Shown one piece after another: positions 30,751 to 43,155 of a stretch of DNA of 64,000 nucleotides; the first letter of the stretch is position 1, and every line of letters starts with the position of its first letter. Under the pieces are notes generated by a model that saw only the letters and a list, made by a program, of their open reading frames with translations, had not been told where the DNA came from and searched no databases. A program made the translations under genes and the position numbers. The stretch lies in the NCBI GenBank assembly GCA_947561585.1, contig CANNZV010000936.1, forward strand, positions 62,001-126,000, given 5' to 3'. The DNA is from Caprella mutica. Lineage: Eukaryota; Arthropoda; Malacostraca; Amphipoda; Caprellidae.

Positions 30751-31647
30751 ACCGCATGGACCACACGGGTGATTCGGACCAGTCAATATTACTAAAAAAC
30801 GGAAAATGTCAGTAGATAGGTCTAATATACCCCTACTTCGGCAATATGAAACAGAACATCTAAATCTTTTAATAATTTTGTGATATATAGAAAACGAAAT
30901 TGTAAAAAATATGACCTTGTTTCAACTTTATATTCAAATAATGAAGACTTTTTTTCAACTTTAGTTGCAGGTAGTGATGCAACCATTAAAAAAAACATTT
31001 TTTTTGTTTAAAACAAACATCACCCAATAAAAAACAGCCTATAAAGTGTTTTTTATTGGAAATACTGTTTTATTTTAAAATACATTGTTTTCTTTTCTAG
31101 AAAACCTTTTTATTTTAATATTATACAAAAGTAACAAGATTGCTCTATATATATTCATAACAATCAATAATTTGTTAGTGTATACTTTGTCATAATTTCA
31201 TGATTTTTTCATCATCATGCAATCAAGTGATTCATTTTACTGGAATATTGGAGTTGGTTTAGAATAGATATATACCTATCAAGTTTCTTCAACAAAAGTT
31301 GAAGATACTTTTAAATCAATTTCACCAATTGAAGATCAATTGATGAACATTTAATTAAAGCTGGATTGAATCAAGCTCAAAAGCTGTTGTTGAGGATAAT
31401 TGATTTAATCTGATCATAGTTGCAAAGAATGCTAAATCTATTTGGATAATTTAGAAATCAAAGCACAGACAATAAACAGAGAAATAAGTTTAAGCTCAGT
31501 ATCAAAAATTTCAAGGTTATATCTTGTAAATATTACTTCAGATTGTAAATCGGTAGTGGAAGGGATTCATTGGCAACACGCTTTGCTATCATCAGGAAAG
31601 ATTTATGTAATGGTGATATTAGAATGATGTCTGCAACATAAGGAAAA

Positions 31648-31684
31648 TCTTCTTCTTCTTCTTCTTCTTCTTCTTCTTCTTCTT
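31648..31684. repeat. (TTC)n microsatellite
   Basis: Twelve uninterrupted TTC units. Confidence 0.95.
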
Positions 31685-31689
31685 GTATC

Positions 31690-32100
31690 AGTTTAGTGAA
31701 GCCTCGGGTCCTGAAGACTCATCTGCTTCAGCTCGTCCACCAGATCGTTTATAAGGAAAATCTGTCAGATAACTTGTTATTTGCATCAAAGTTTCTCTAA
31801 TAGTGAAGAATTAGATAGCACAAAGTCTCAGTCCGATCTGAATGCTTATCCTGATGTTAATGAATCTGTTGAGGTTAATATTGTGGATTCCAATGATGAA
31901 AATGTATTTGAGGGTTTGAAAATATTTCAACTAATGAGGGTAAAGTTAGTGAAGATGAAGTTAGAGATAGTGGGAGGCATCACACTAGATCTCAGGGACC
32001 TGTTTCACATTTACCTAATGTACAACCTGTAACTCTTGAGAGGTATAAAGAAACATACTCTATAACTAATGTGTCTGTGAACAGAGTATTCTCATATTGA
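31690..32100 (+). pseudogene. Decayed C-terminal tail of a retrotransposon polyprotein
   Basis: One frame reads SEASGPEDSSASARPPDRL and stops near 31755. A later frame reads TRSQGPVSHLPNVQP at 31984-32028 and stops at 32098. TRSQGP-type tails are common at the C-termini of insect retrotransposon polyproteins. The two pieces are in different frames, and a frameshift near 31920 breaks the second. A polypurine-like tract follows at 32387-32397. Confidence 0.45.
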
Positions 32101-32386
32101 TATTATATTATTCTTGTTTTTAATTCTTCTTAGAGTGATTTTGTAAATAAAATATGGTTTCAACTTAGAGGCTATTATACTCTTTATCAACTAAAAATGT
32201 CTTGTATTCTATAATGTGTTTTCCTGTCAATTTTTTTCAAATCCTTAATTTGTATATAATTGTGTGAATTTCATTTTATGTGTGTTATTTTGTTTAAATT
32301 GTACTATGTGGAACTATTGTTTTGTGTTAACATTGGTGATGAAGTTGAGCAATAATATTTACGTTCACTCCGGTTAGTTTATTCTA

Positions 32387-32400
32387 GTGGGGGGGAATGT
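32387..32400 (+). other. Polypurine tract and possible LTR start
   Basis: GTGGGGGGGAA is followed immediately by TGTAGCCGTG, the arrangement expected at a 3' LTR border. No second copy of this putative LTR exists in the window, so its right border cannot be set. Confidence 0.4.
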
Positions 32401-33016
32401 AGCCGTGTGGCTTTTAACCATTATATTCATAGTAAACTAATCCTCATCCATTATTCATTCACAATATGTTGCTCATCTTCTTACCTCTTTTTCAGTCATT
32501 AGCTATATAGCAATTCATAATAGTTTACAAATCCTTCCATAACCTTTTCATACCTCAAACTGCTCCAATTCATTTCATGGCATGCTTTGCATGGTGAGTG
32601 TGTACATTGTGATTATTATTTTTGCTAATACATGCATGTGTTCGTTATTCTTGATTATCTGTCATTTATTTGTTTTGTCTTTCATTTATGTTTATTATTA
32701 TTTTATTTTGTTTGTTTATTTTTGTTTTCATATCTTTCACAGCATTATTCATAATCTCACCTGCTCATGCTTTCTTTTCTGATTTCCATTTTCCATCTTT
32801 ACTTAGTTCTGTTAAATTTATATTTTCTTTATCATTTCATTTTTCATAATATATTATTTGATTTCTGTTTTGTTCTTTTCATTATTATATATTAAAATAA
32901 TCTTAAGTTTCTTCTATTAATTTACCTTATGAATCCATGCATGTTTAATATTATTTAATAATAGAAATAGTAACCACCCAACGGATAGCGCCCACTCGCA
33001 CAACAGCGTGATGATA

Positions 33017-33372
33017 GGATGGAATTATGTGTTGGCGTGATAGAAATGTGCGGCACGCTGCTTAGTGAAAAGATAACAGAAATTATAAGTTAGCGTGACG
33101 ATATCAATTGTATGTTTAATATTGGATGGAATTATGTGTTGGCATGAAAGAAACGTGTGGCACGCTGCTCAGTGAAAAGATAACAGAAAATATAAATTGG
33201 CATGACGATATCAATTGTATAGTTTACTAAGTACTGGATGGAATTATGTGTTGGCGTGATAGAAACGTGCATCACGTAACTTAGCACAATGATAACAGAA
33301 AATATAAATTGGCGTAACAATATCAATTGTATAGTTCAATATCGGATGGAATTTTGTATTGGCGTGATAGAA
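33017..33372. repeat. 107-112-bp tandem repeat, about 3.3 copies
   Basis: Each unit starts GGATGGAATTATGTGTTGGC and contains 'gataacagaaa' and GATATCAATTGTAT. Copies differ by 5-15 %, so this array is older than the short-unit arrays. Confidence 0.9.
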
Positions 33373-34385
33373 TCGTAAAACTCTTTGATTTGAAATTATT
33401 TTTTTCTTATTTTCTTTGTTTAAAGAAAATTCTTCATTCTCTTCATTTCAATTTATTACGTAAAAGTTTAATTACCGTGTCATGAGATATAAATCATATC
33501 AATAATTATAAAACTAATGTTTAAATTTTACAGATGATTATATTCACAAATTTGCTTGCCAATTGCTAAAGACTCTCTAAAAGTAAGAATATAAAATGAG
33601 TAATGATGCAATGAAAGAGTAACGTTGGTTCCTGGTGAATGATTGCACCTTCCATATTCCAACCAAAGAGCAAGGTGAGTCAAGAAATTTCTATTTTGTA
33701 TTGTTGTTTATAACTATGGATATTAAATGTAGATATTTATTTTGTGTTCTGTTTCAGCTCGATTTCTTGGACTTAGAAGTCCTCCATATTGAGGGTCCTC
33801 CTTTCAATGATGTTCACTACCTAAATAAAATAGAAGTCAGACAGCTAATCCAGTAAAAATTAAATGGAATAAAATGGCTTTTCGGAGGAATTTAAAATGA
33901 TTAAATGATACCCTATTTAGACAGTAACTGTACAAACCCAATGAACCATATGGAATGGAAAACTTATTGGAGGATCTAAGTGGAATAGACAATATAGTGT
34001 TCAACCAATATTCACGTATAATCTGATGTACTGTATGAAATAATATTGTATCAGAGGGTTAGAGTGAAATAAAACGATTATTCTAGTAACAACTTTATTT
34101 AATAATTAGGTAGGTAGCTAGGTAAAGTAATTTAGTATAGTGCAAATGGACAGATAATGTGTTTAATTATCCTTCATGAAAACCTGGTGATAGATTATGC
34201 ATGACTATTAATGAAAATAAAAGAATATTGTAGAATCTGATATACTAGCTATACGATTAAAAGGCTAGTCAGCATAGGCAGTCCCTCTGACAACCGTTTC
34301 CCTCCTGAAACTCAATTTTTATCTGTTTTACAATAACACATTGTATTTAATAACTATAAAAATATATATTTACACATGTGCGACG
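33373..34385. other. No recognised gene; one intron-like pair
   Basis: A good donor CAAGGTGAGT at 33671-33680 and acceptor TTCTGTTTCAG ending at 33758 could bound an 83-bp intron, possibly within the putative LTR starting at 32398. Nothing else is recognised. Confidence 0.3.
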
Positions 34386-35098
34386 GGTCCATACAATTAC
34401 CGGAACGGAACATGAATTACCAGAACAGACCATGAATTACCGGAATGGAGTTGTTTTATTGAGAAATAGTCCTTGTTAAGTCATATAGGTATACATTAGG
34501 TCTATTTATGTTCCAATTGATATCATATTTTACCATTTTATACTCATTTCTGCTCGTATATTCGCTACCAAACATCTGCAACCTATTCATAAACTTTACA
34601 AGAGTATATGCTTAAATTCGTTTTCTTTGCATAATCTTTCTAAGAAAATATTTTGAGGGGGAACTAAAGTAATTTTAATACTGGATTCCATATTATAGTT
34701 TTAATGAGAAATATTTTGGTTTTATTTTGTGTATCCATTACTAGTAGCTATGTGTTGATATTCTATTAATCAGGATTTCAAATTTTATGCAACATATACA
34801 AATTTATTTCATTTTTAATCGGGTAGTACCAAGGTAAATTCTTAACTGCTATCTGTCGCATTGAAGTTATGATGACCCATGACTTACTTAATATACATAT
34901 ACATTTACGAACAGAAATGAGTATATAATGGTCAAATATGACATCAATAAGAACATAAATTGACCTAATGTATACCTAAATGACTTAACAAGGACTATTT
35001 CTCAATAAAACAACTCCGTTCCGGTAATTCATGTTCCGTTCCGGTAATTCATGGTTCGTTCCGATAAATCGTGGTTCGTTCCAGTAATTGTATGAACC
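34386..35098. mobile_element. Foldback element with ~175-bp arms, 713 bp
   Basis: The left arm (34386-34560) and right arm (about 34910-35098) are inverted copies. They begin GGTCCATACAATTACCGGAAC and end with its near complement. The outer 60 bp of each arm consist of two to four units of TTACCGGAACNGANCATGAA. No coding sequence. Confidence 0.75.
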
Positions 35099-35542
35099 GC
35101 ATGCGTGACCCATAGCGGAAATCTCCGTCATGTTTCATTCTTAGCATGTTTAATAAAATAACATATGATTACATGGCTAATCATTAATGCAGATGGAGCA
35201 GGAGGGAATGGGTTAAAAAAATCCTTTATCATTTATAATTCTCTATAAGTAATTTAAAAATAATCACTCAAAAATTTGGTTATTATAACTTCATAATAAT
35301 AATATTCTGGCAAAGTCAGTGGATTTTTTGCTATTTACTCTTATGTTACCATTAATTTTCGGTGGAAAAATGTGTAAAATGTTGGTGGATTGGATCAGCC
35401 AAATTACTGGAAATTTATGGTGGATTTTTTCAGCTTTTTCAAAAAGTCAGTGGGATTTTTTGCACCAAATATAGAATGGAACGCGTGTAACAATCATATT
35501 TATATGAAGCATAGATGATAGAGCCAGGTAATAACGCATGTC

Positions 35543-35570
35543 CAAACTCACCATTTTAATGGCGAGTTTG
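35543..35570. repeat. Palindromic repeat, copy 1
   Basis: CAAACTCACCATT and AATGGCGAGTTTG are near-complementary 13-bp arms around two bases. The flanking CCAGGTAATAACGCATGTC is shared with copy 2 at 37532, in inverse orientation. Confidence 0.7.
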
Positions 35571-35579
35571 TGACAGTTA

Positions 35580-35822
35580 GGGTCACGCAGGTAAATTGCG
35601 GCCCTTTAATTTTTAATTGCGGCCGTCTCAAGAGAGTCTCTAAAACATTCTGAATCGAAATTACATTAAAATGTTGCATAGCTATCAAAAAAGCACAGTG
35701 CATGCTATAATTATTAATTTAAGCTTTCGCAGGTGTTATGAAGCTATTATGATTCAGTTGTTAGAGAATAGAGGCCAAACCGCCAAAGTTAGTGAGTGGG
35801 CCGCAATTTACCTGCGTGACCC
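35580..35822. mobile_element. TA-type MITE, copy 1 (243 bp)
   Basis: Ends GGGTCACGCAGGTAAATTGC and its inverse. TA precedes the left end; the right flank is AG instead of TA. Related copies lie at 52729-52939 and 53554-53782, both with TA on both sides, as for Tc1/mariner-derived MITEs. Confidence 0.7.
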
Positions 35823-36044
35823 AGTCTATATTTGGTGCAAAAAATCCCACTGACTTTAAGAAAAAGCTGAAAAAATCCACCATAAATCCAATAATTAGGC
35901 TAATCCACCAACATTTTCCCAATTTATCCACCGAAAATTAATGGTAACTTAGGAATAAATAGCTAAAAATCCACCGACTTTGTCAAAATATTATTTTCAA
36001 GGGGGAAAAATTGTGGACATGTCGGTGGAATTTACCATGAAATA

Positions 36045-38190
36045 GGGTGTTTGTGCCAGTAATCGGTCAGATAAGGATAAATTACAAACAAATACCAATA
36101 ACAAGTCATATATATATATATGCTACCAACGCGATGCAACTATCATTAGAAAGCTGGAATTTTTATCTTTCCAATCATATTACACATAAGTACAGTATGC
36201 TATTACTTTTGCAATTAGAAGTAAAAATGTCCCATTAGTCTAAAATGCTAGTAATCGTCATAGCAATATCTATGTTCGGTCACTTCCAATTCTATTATCG
36301 TCAGGTGGCCAATCATAAGGAACTAATGTTCGTCATACTTGTTGATTACGATTAGTGACTGATTTATATAATAGTATATAGTGTAATTATTCTCCCGCTT
36401 CTAATTACTAGTAATAGATTTAGTCATACCTAATATCTATACAATCAATGTGTATTTTTTTTATTAATGTAATTCCTACTGTACTAAGTAATAGTAAGTA
36501 TTATGTTCATATTATTATTACCTACCCATACACACAATCAAACACTTCGTCAATGGTTAAAAATACGCTATATTTTAGTGTTGTCATTTCATTCGAAAGT
36601 TTGAACATGTTATACATTGTTGTTTGCCATACACCAGAATTGAAAACTAAGTTATTTTATATAATTGTGATTATTTATTTACATAAGCTGAAGCTCCTAC
36701 AACTGCTACCTTCTACATGCAAGAGGAAATAATTACCCGCTTTAAGAATCAACGGCTACTTTAAATTATAAGGTTTATCATATATTTGATTCGTCTGCCA
36801 AGTATACATAGATTATATTCAGATAATTTAAAATTGACAATCAATGCTTAATTTATTCATTTCTCAGAAGACTCAGATTGGTATTTAGTAATATCGATTA
36901 ATTTAGTCTTAGAGAGATACGTTTTCTTTAATTAGAATAGTTCTGAAAAAAGGGGTAACTATTTTAAATAAAAGCAAGCCGTAATTGTTATGCGCATTTC
37001 ATGTCTATTTAGTTGCAGATATCTTTGCCTTATTATAATGCTAACTATAAGTCTATAACACATTTTATTTACTGGTAAAAATTATTTTGAAATTGCTTTA
37101 CCTCAATAAGATTTTCATTGAAATAGTTCCAAAGCTTGGTTCCTAAGTAATTTTCGGCCCCTAAATAACTGTTGTTTATTAAGTTTAAACGGGACATAAT
37201 TCGAATGTCCCCTTAAAAAATAAATGCCGATATACTATATGCCGTCTACATTCCCTCTGGTTTGCCCTCTTCAACTATTGTGATGTAGATTCAACCATTC
37301 TTTGTCGCTATTAATGACGTCACAACCTGGAGTGGAAATCCTGTTTTCTGCCAAGTAAAATAGTATGTCTCATAAACTCTCCATTTGTCTCTCCAGTTCT
37401 CTCCTATAATAACCAAATTTCTCTCCAAAATGATCAAATTTCCATAAATTCTCTCCAAAATAACATTGTAGCATAGGAGAAAATTAGATATTTCTCACCA
37501 TTTGTAATTAAAGGGGTCAAAATAACTGTCACAAACTCGCCATTAAAATGGCGAGTTTGGACATGCTTTATTACCTGGGTTTTCTGTTGATTCTAAATCC
37601 TTCTGATTGAATTTTACGTATTTTGGTTATTGAAAAACGCCATATATAATTCACACGTGACACTATATAAGTGGGTATGATTGTGTAAAATATCTATATA
37701 TTTGACGTTAAAGTAATCATATCTTTGTTATCATATGTAATAACGTATTTTATTCGGAGAATATACAAGCTTAACTATCTCAAAATTTATTCATTAATGT
37801 TATTGGTCAAAGTAACAATCTAAATTAATGAGTTAAAATACCAGTTTGTTATCAGAGGCATGACGGGAAGTTTTTCCAGTAATCGTCAGGGTGAACAGAT
37901 GGATTCTTCATTCTATTCTATGTTTAATCGGCCAGTCTGTCCGAACATTAAAATTAGATGTTCTGATAATCTAGTGATCGGACTACCATTTTAAATAAAA
38001 AGTAAGTACTTGTTTGCTTAAATTTTAAAATGCCCTGATAGATCGTAAATTGTACTTCTAGAAAAACATTCACCTGGTACATTAAAAGCTACTGAAACAC
38101 ACTCAGGAGTTTCAAAGAGGAACCGTTCTCTTACGAAAAATACAACGAACTGACCGATAACTTGACTTTCCGACAATGATTGGAAGGCTT
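36045..38190 (-). mobile_element. Tc1-like element, copy A, truncated and interrupted
   Basis: The left end GGGTGTTTGTGCCAGTAATC follows TA. It matches copy B (41231-42444) in inverse orientation over 36045-36808 and 37868-38190. About 1.06 kb between these blocks is absent from B, and A lacks the far end. No transposase was found. Confidence 0.65.
37532..37559. repeat. Palindromic repeat, copy 2
   Basis: Perfect 13-bp arms CAAACTCGCCATT/AATGGCGAGTTTG around AA. Followed by GACATGCTTTATTACCTGGG, the inverse of the flank of copy 1. Confidence 0.75.
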
Positions 38191-38835
38191 CCTACAGTCT
38201 GGCTTTGAGTCTTTCAATTGCTCAGATTGTATTTGGTGGTAAATTCCAATGATATGTCGGCAGATATTCAATTTCTCTAATAAATTTATTCCTGCAATGT
38301 ATAAAATATTCCTAAACTGGCATAGGTACTCAGTACTCTATATTCTGTAACATCATAACATGCCAGACTGGAAAACATAAATTCTAACAGAGTTACTCCT
38401 AACTTCATGCATTACCATCAGTGATGTTTATCATCACAACAAGTCCAATTATGAAGCTTAAATGACTTATTATACATTAGTTTTCACTGCGGAGTTGAAA
38501 TTTATAAAATAATTTACTGATTTCTGCATTTTTTAGGGTTAAAATGAGTAATTTTAGTTCATTCTAAATTCCTAACAAAGTTACTAGTCAATCTGAAATG
38601 AGTTATTATTTGGAGAATTCTGGTCATTTGGACATAAATTGCCCTCAAAATAAAATCTTTGGGGACTGGCACTACTCTGACACACTTTGCAGACTGACTG
38701 GTACTCTGGTAGATGCCACAAGAAATAAATGAAACTATTATAATTTTTAACTATATAGTGAAAAACTCTCCGGACTCTCAGCGAAAAATTGCGTTTCTCC
38801 TAAATGGCGGAATAAATGATAGTGATTTAGATCTC
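38191..38835. other. No recognised feature
   Basis: AT-rich spacer between element copy A and a GGGTAAGTT-family fragment. No exon or repeat was recognised. Confidence 0.4.
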
Positions 38836-38841
38836 AGATTA

Positions 38842-38970
38842 GGGTAAGTTCCGAATTATCGGACGGTTCCACATTTTTGATCATATAAGAAAAAGTAGGC
38901 CTAGTAGATCCTATGATAATCATTATTTAATTTTTATTTAAATCATCATTAATATTACCTTTGTTTTCTG
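38842..38970. repeat. Fragment of the GGGTAAGTTCCGAATTAT family
   Basis: TAGGGTAAGTTCCGAATTAT then GGACGGTTCCACAT and 'atcatataagaaaaagta', the last shared with 23362. The inverse end was not found. Confidence 0.45.
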
Positions 38971-39189
38971 GGTATACAGCAGGTTAAACACTTGTTTCAT
39001 GGCATCCGTACACTGCACAAACAACCATGGAGAAAACTTTATATACTATTCAACCAACTATTTAACCACCTTTATCCCTGTTAACAATTCAGTAAACACA
39101 GTCCTTTCTATTAGCTATCTACTTGTAGCGATAAAGTTGCTAGTTGTAGCGAAAATCGGAATTGCTTCGAAATAGATAGCTATTAATTA

Positions 39190-40014
39190 CCCTCTAAACA
39201 ACGGTCTATCGATTCGATATCTTCTTATGTCAAATTCAAAGCTGGGACAACGGGTATCTAAATTTATTAATTAATTTTAATCGAATCGCTACATGAAAAG
39301 ACCCTGAAATCGACATCATAAATCTCCTTCTATTTTAGATGTCGAATCAAATATATATAATTTAATACATCGAAAAATAGTAACGAAATCGATAGATAGA
39401 TATTTTTTCTATGAAAACGATGAATAAATCTAGATATAAAAACGATGTGTATTCGATGCGTGTAAAAAAGTTATTGAAAAGCTGTTATGATCGAGTCTCA
39501 TATTTTCTGTCGTCTGTTTTAGTCTTATGAAAATACAGTGAACCTCCTGAGTTATTAAATTTCTGTTTCTTCATAACTCAGAGCTACTTCATAGCTCAGG
39601 GACACTGATTCTTTTCTATGATTAAAATCTTGGAGAAAATTACGGTCTTTGAGTGAGAACTAGGATGAAATTCATGACGTATATCGTATCTATAATTGAA
39701 ACAAATTTGAAAATACTTTATAACTCCATAATCTATTCCTGGTTTCTTTTCGATTAAACACTAAATAATGAAATAGAAACGAAAAAGATAAAAGATAGAT
39801 ATTTGATTTCTTGTTTTGTCGATTTGATTACTTAATGATTTCTAAAAGAAAGTACGGTGCACCGCGATTCGGCATCTAAAAGAAATTTATTTTGAAGCGA
39901 AATCTCTTTCAATTATCTATGTTTTAGCAATACAATTCCTGGTATCTTTTCTCTTCCAATAAGCTATCGAATCGATGGATTGTTCCATCGAATCGACATA
40001 CCGTTGTTTGTAGG
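39190..40014. mobile_element. 825-bp element with inverted ends
   Basis: CCCTCTAAACAACGGTCTAT and its near complement at 39988-40014 (CGTTGTTTGTAGGG) form the ends; both continue into GATTCGAT-rich stretches. The interior is noncoding. Target duplication not evident. Confidence 0.5.
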
Positions 40015-40538
40015 GCTATCTTTCCATAATATTCTCCTTGTTTTCTTTTTATTATGTACTAACCAAAACAATTAGTAAACATATTGAAGTTACAGAGACT
40101 AAGAAAAAGGAGATAACGAAGTTAATCATCTATATTTTTCTTATTATAAGCATCGACATATTTAAATTAATTATAGAATCTGAAATACATGAAAGATTAA
40201 CGAATTACAATTACTTATTTAGAGAGAAAACTAACTGCTGTACCGAATTAGCCTAATTCATATTTATTCAAATTACAAGGATGAAAAGTAATAGTAAATG
40301 AAGCCCACCAAGCTAACTTCCAAAAACACAGACTTGACAGTATTAAATGTGTGTAAATAATATTCATGCAGATTATTAGTTAAGAGCTTTAATTGTAAAA
40401 AAATGAGTGACATTAATGTACTACAAACAATATTTGTAGTATATTAATATACATAATATACATAGATTTAAGATTATTAATAAGCTCAAGAAATCGCATT
40501 ATATTGATATGATGAATAGTATCTTTCTCGTTTCAAAG

Positions 40539-40979
40539 TGATTTATGTTTTGGATGAAGGAGAGGATGTTCCAGATGATGGGAGACTAAAGATCAACAAT
40601 ATATCTCCAATTGAATCAGAAAATTTGCAAGTAAAAATTTCTAAATATCCTAATAAGTTTCCAAAAGATAATTAGAACATAAATTGTTACAAAGCATAAT
40701 CCACAATTCAATCATATTTTCTATTTTTAATGCAGTTGTTGGCGTCAGTTATTCAAACAGAAGGTGAAGGAATAGTTTTGGTTGAGGACGAGCTGCTTCG
40801 CGTGGATTGTTTGGTTTTCTGGGTACGCCATTTGCTATTTGTCCAACAAAAATTCTCAAAAGAAGACACTGGTGTTTACCCAAAAGTTTTTGTTAGAGAT
40901 TGAAGACTTCCCGAAAACTCCACAATTGGTACATAAGTTAAATAAGGAAATACTAAATTGTTCAATTACAGTAGCTTAA
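40539..40979 (+). pseudogene. Possible exon remnants of a transposon-associated protein
   Basis: Two open stretches lie in one region: 40539-40674 (contains DEGEDVPDDG) and, after an acceptor-like TTTTTAATGCAG at 40735, 40736-40979. In the second, one frame begins LLASVIQTEGEG and an overlapping frame continues with KFLLEIEDFPKTPQLVHKL, as if a base was lost. The second part faintly recalls the C-terminus of SAMD3-like uncharacterised proteins that are repeated in many invertebrate genomes. I could not confirm this. Confidence 0.25.
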
Positions 40980-41230
40980 ACCAATTTATTATTTTTTCTT
41001 TGAGAATGAAATAGTCAATTTAATTTAAGCAGTTACCTTATAAAGGTTCCCTCCATTCAAATTAAAATTTCTATGGAAATGTTATTCAGAGGGTATAAGA
41101 AAAATCACGAGAATATGCTAAATTGCATATAATAAATATGTAGAACAAAATTTGCAATGCTTTGTAGTTCATAACCAGTAACTTTAGTTATAATTAAAAA
41201 ATAGTATGCAACTTTTTTATTTTTAAGTTA

Positions 41231-42444
41231 GGTGATTGTGCCAGTAATCGGCGTAACTCTAGTAATCGGAATAGCAGACACATTAAGTATAATTTTCGCT
41301 ATAATATATTAACTTTCTAGGGTCGTACAAACTAAATTATTAAAGAACAAACTATTCTATTTGAACAGTAACCCTCTCTAATCATTTCATCACACATATT
41401 AACAGGTAGCTTCCAATCATTGTCGGAAAGTCAAGTTATCGGTCAGTTCGTTGTATTTTTCGTAAGAGAATGGTTCCTCTTGGAAACTCTTTAGTGTGTT
41501 TCAGTAGCTTTTAATGTACCAGGTGTATGCTTTTCTTGATGTACAATTTACGATCTATTAATGCATTTTAAAATCTAAACAAACAAATATTTACTTTTTA
41601 TTTAAAATGGTAGTCCGATCACTAGATTGTCAGAACATCTAATTTCAATGTTCGGGCAGACTGGCCGATTAAACATAGAATCCATCTGTCCACCCTGACG
41701 ATTACTGGAAAAACTTAATGTATACTTGGCAGACGAATCAAATATGTCCTAAACCGTTGATTCTTAAAGCGGGTAATTATTTCCTCTTGCATGTAGAAGG
41801 TAGCAGTTGTAGGAGCTTCACCTTATGTCAGAAGACTTCTAAATGATCACATTAATATAAAATAACTTGGTTTTCAGTTCTGGTGTGTGGCAAACAACAA
41901 TGAATAACAAGTTCAAAACTTTAATGACAACCCGTATTTTTAACCATTGACGAAGTGTTTTATTGTGTGTATGGGTAGGTAATAATAATATAACATAATA
42001 CTTATTATTGCTTATTACATTAGGAATTATATTATAATAGAAAAATGCATATTGACAATTTGATTGTATAGATATTAGGTATGACTAACTCTATTACTAG
42101 TAATTATACTATATAGTATATACTATTAGTCTATTAGTATTATATTAATGAACAAGTATGATGAATATTAGTTCCTTATGATTGGCCACCTGACGATAAT
42201 AGAATTGGAAGTGACTGAACATAGATATTGCTATGACGATTACTAGCATTTTAGACTAATGGGACATTTTTACTTCTAATTGCAAAAGTAATAGCATACT
42301 GTACTTATGTGTAATATGATTGGAAAGATATAAGTTTCAGCTTTCTAATGATAGTTGCATCGCGTCAGTAGCGTTCATATGTGACTTGTTATTGGTATTT
42401 GTTTGTAATTTATCCATGAGTGACCGATTACTGGCACAAACACC
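41231..42444. mobile_element. Tc1-like element, copy B, 1214 bp
   Basis: Inverted ends GGTGATTGTGCCAGTAATCG and CGATTACTGGCACAAACACC, with TA on both sides (41229-41230, 42445-42446). AGTAATCG-type motifs recur inside. Non-autonomous; inverse to copy A. Confidence 0.7.
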
Positions 42445-42894
42445 TACAAGTTTTTTTTTAATTTTATTACAATTCTTTTCACAAGTATGATGAGAAATAT
42501 TTCGTATAATTAATATTGATATAACTATATTTATATATTTTTTTTATAATTTGAATTTCTGTAATTTACTGAAATTATATAAATTATTGAATACGAATAG
42601 CTATAACTAGAATATTTAATAGGGTTTTGTTTGAAATGATTGATATCGTACTATTAAATATATTTTCCATGTTGTTTTACCATCCACGTGTGACTTGAAG
42701 CGACTCTCTTACGTTCATGTCAACACATTATTCCGTACTCTAACTAGTTTCTTTCATTCCACCTCATATTTTGTGTGATTCTATAATTAAAGAATTCTCT
42801 ATTCGAGTCAACCTGACATTTTTTTTTTTTTTTTCAAAAAGGCCCCCCTGCCAGAAGAAGCAAACCTTCTTTAAATAATTCTTCTTTACCTGAC

Positions 42895-43155
42895 ATTGAA
42901 TTTGGAGTCAATGTGAGTCATATAATTGAGATAATGTTTTTTACTGAGTAAATTTGACTCTGAATTAGGAGTCAATATGACTCTTGTTTTTGAGTAAAAT
43001 AATTAGTATGAGTCAATCTGACTCCGAATTAGGAGTCAATATGACTCTTATTTTTGAGTACATAATTAGTATGAGTCAAATTGACTCTCATTTTTGAGTC
43101 TGTTTTGGGACAAACTGAAGACTCAATTTTGAGTCAATTTGACTCTTCCATTTTC
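42895..43155. repeat. Degenerate repeat of GAGTCAAN(1-6)TTGACTC motifs
   Basis: Alternating GAGTCAA and TTGACTC half-sites with 'aattaggagtcaatatgactctt' type units, about five copies. Preceded by a T16 run at 42820-42835. Confidence 0.8.

Larger units (their letters stand above)
35301..35992. mobile_element. Foldback element with ~175-bp arms, 692 bp, carrying nested repeats
   Basis: The left arm starts AATATTCTGGCAAAGTCAGT; the right arm ends ACTTTGTCAAAATATT and is its inverse. The centre contains a palindromic repeat (35543-35570) and a TA-type MITE (35580-35822). A third arm copy exists at 26388-26600. Confidence 0.75.

Noticed and set aside
32582..32782. Small hydrophobic frame resembling a membrane protein
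   Set aside because: T-rich sequence makes any frame Phe/Leu/Ile-rich; no homology recognised and no splice context.
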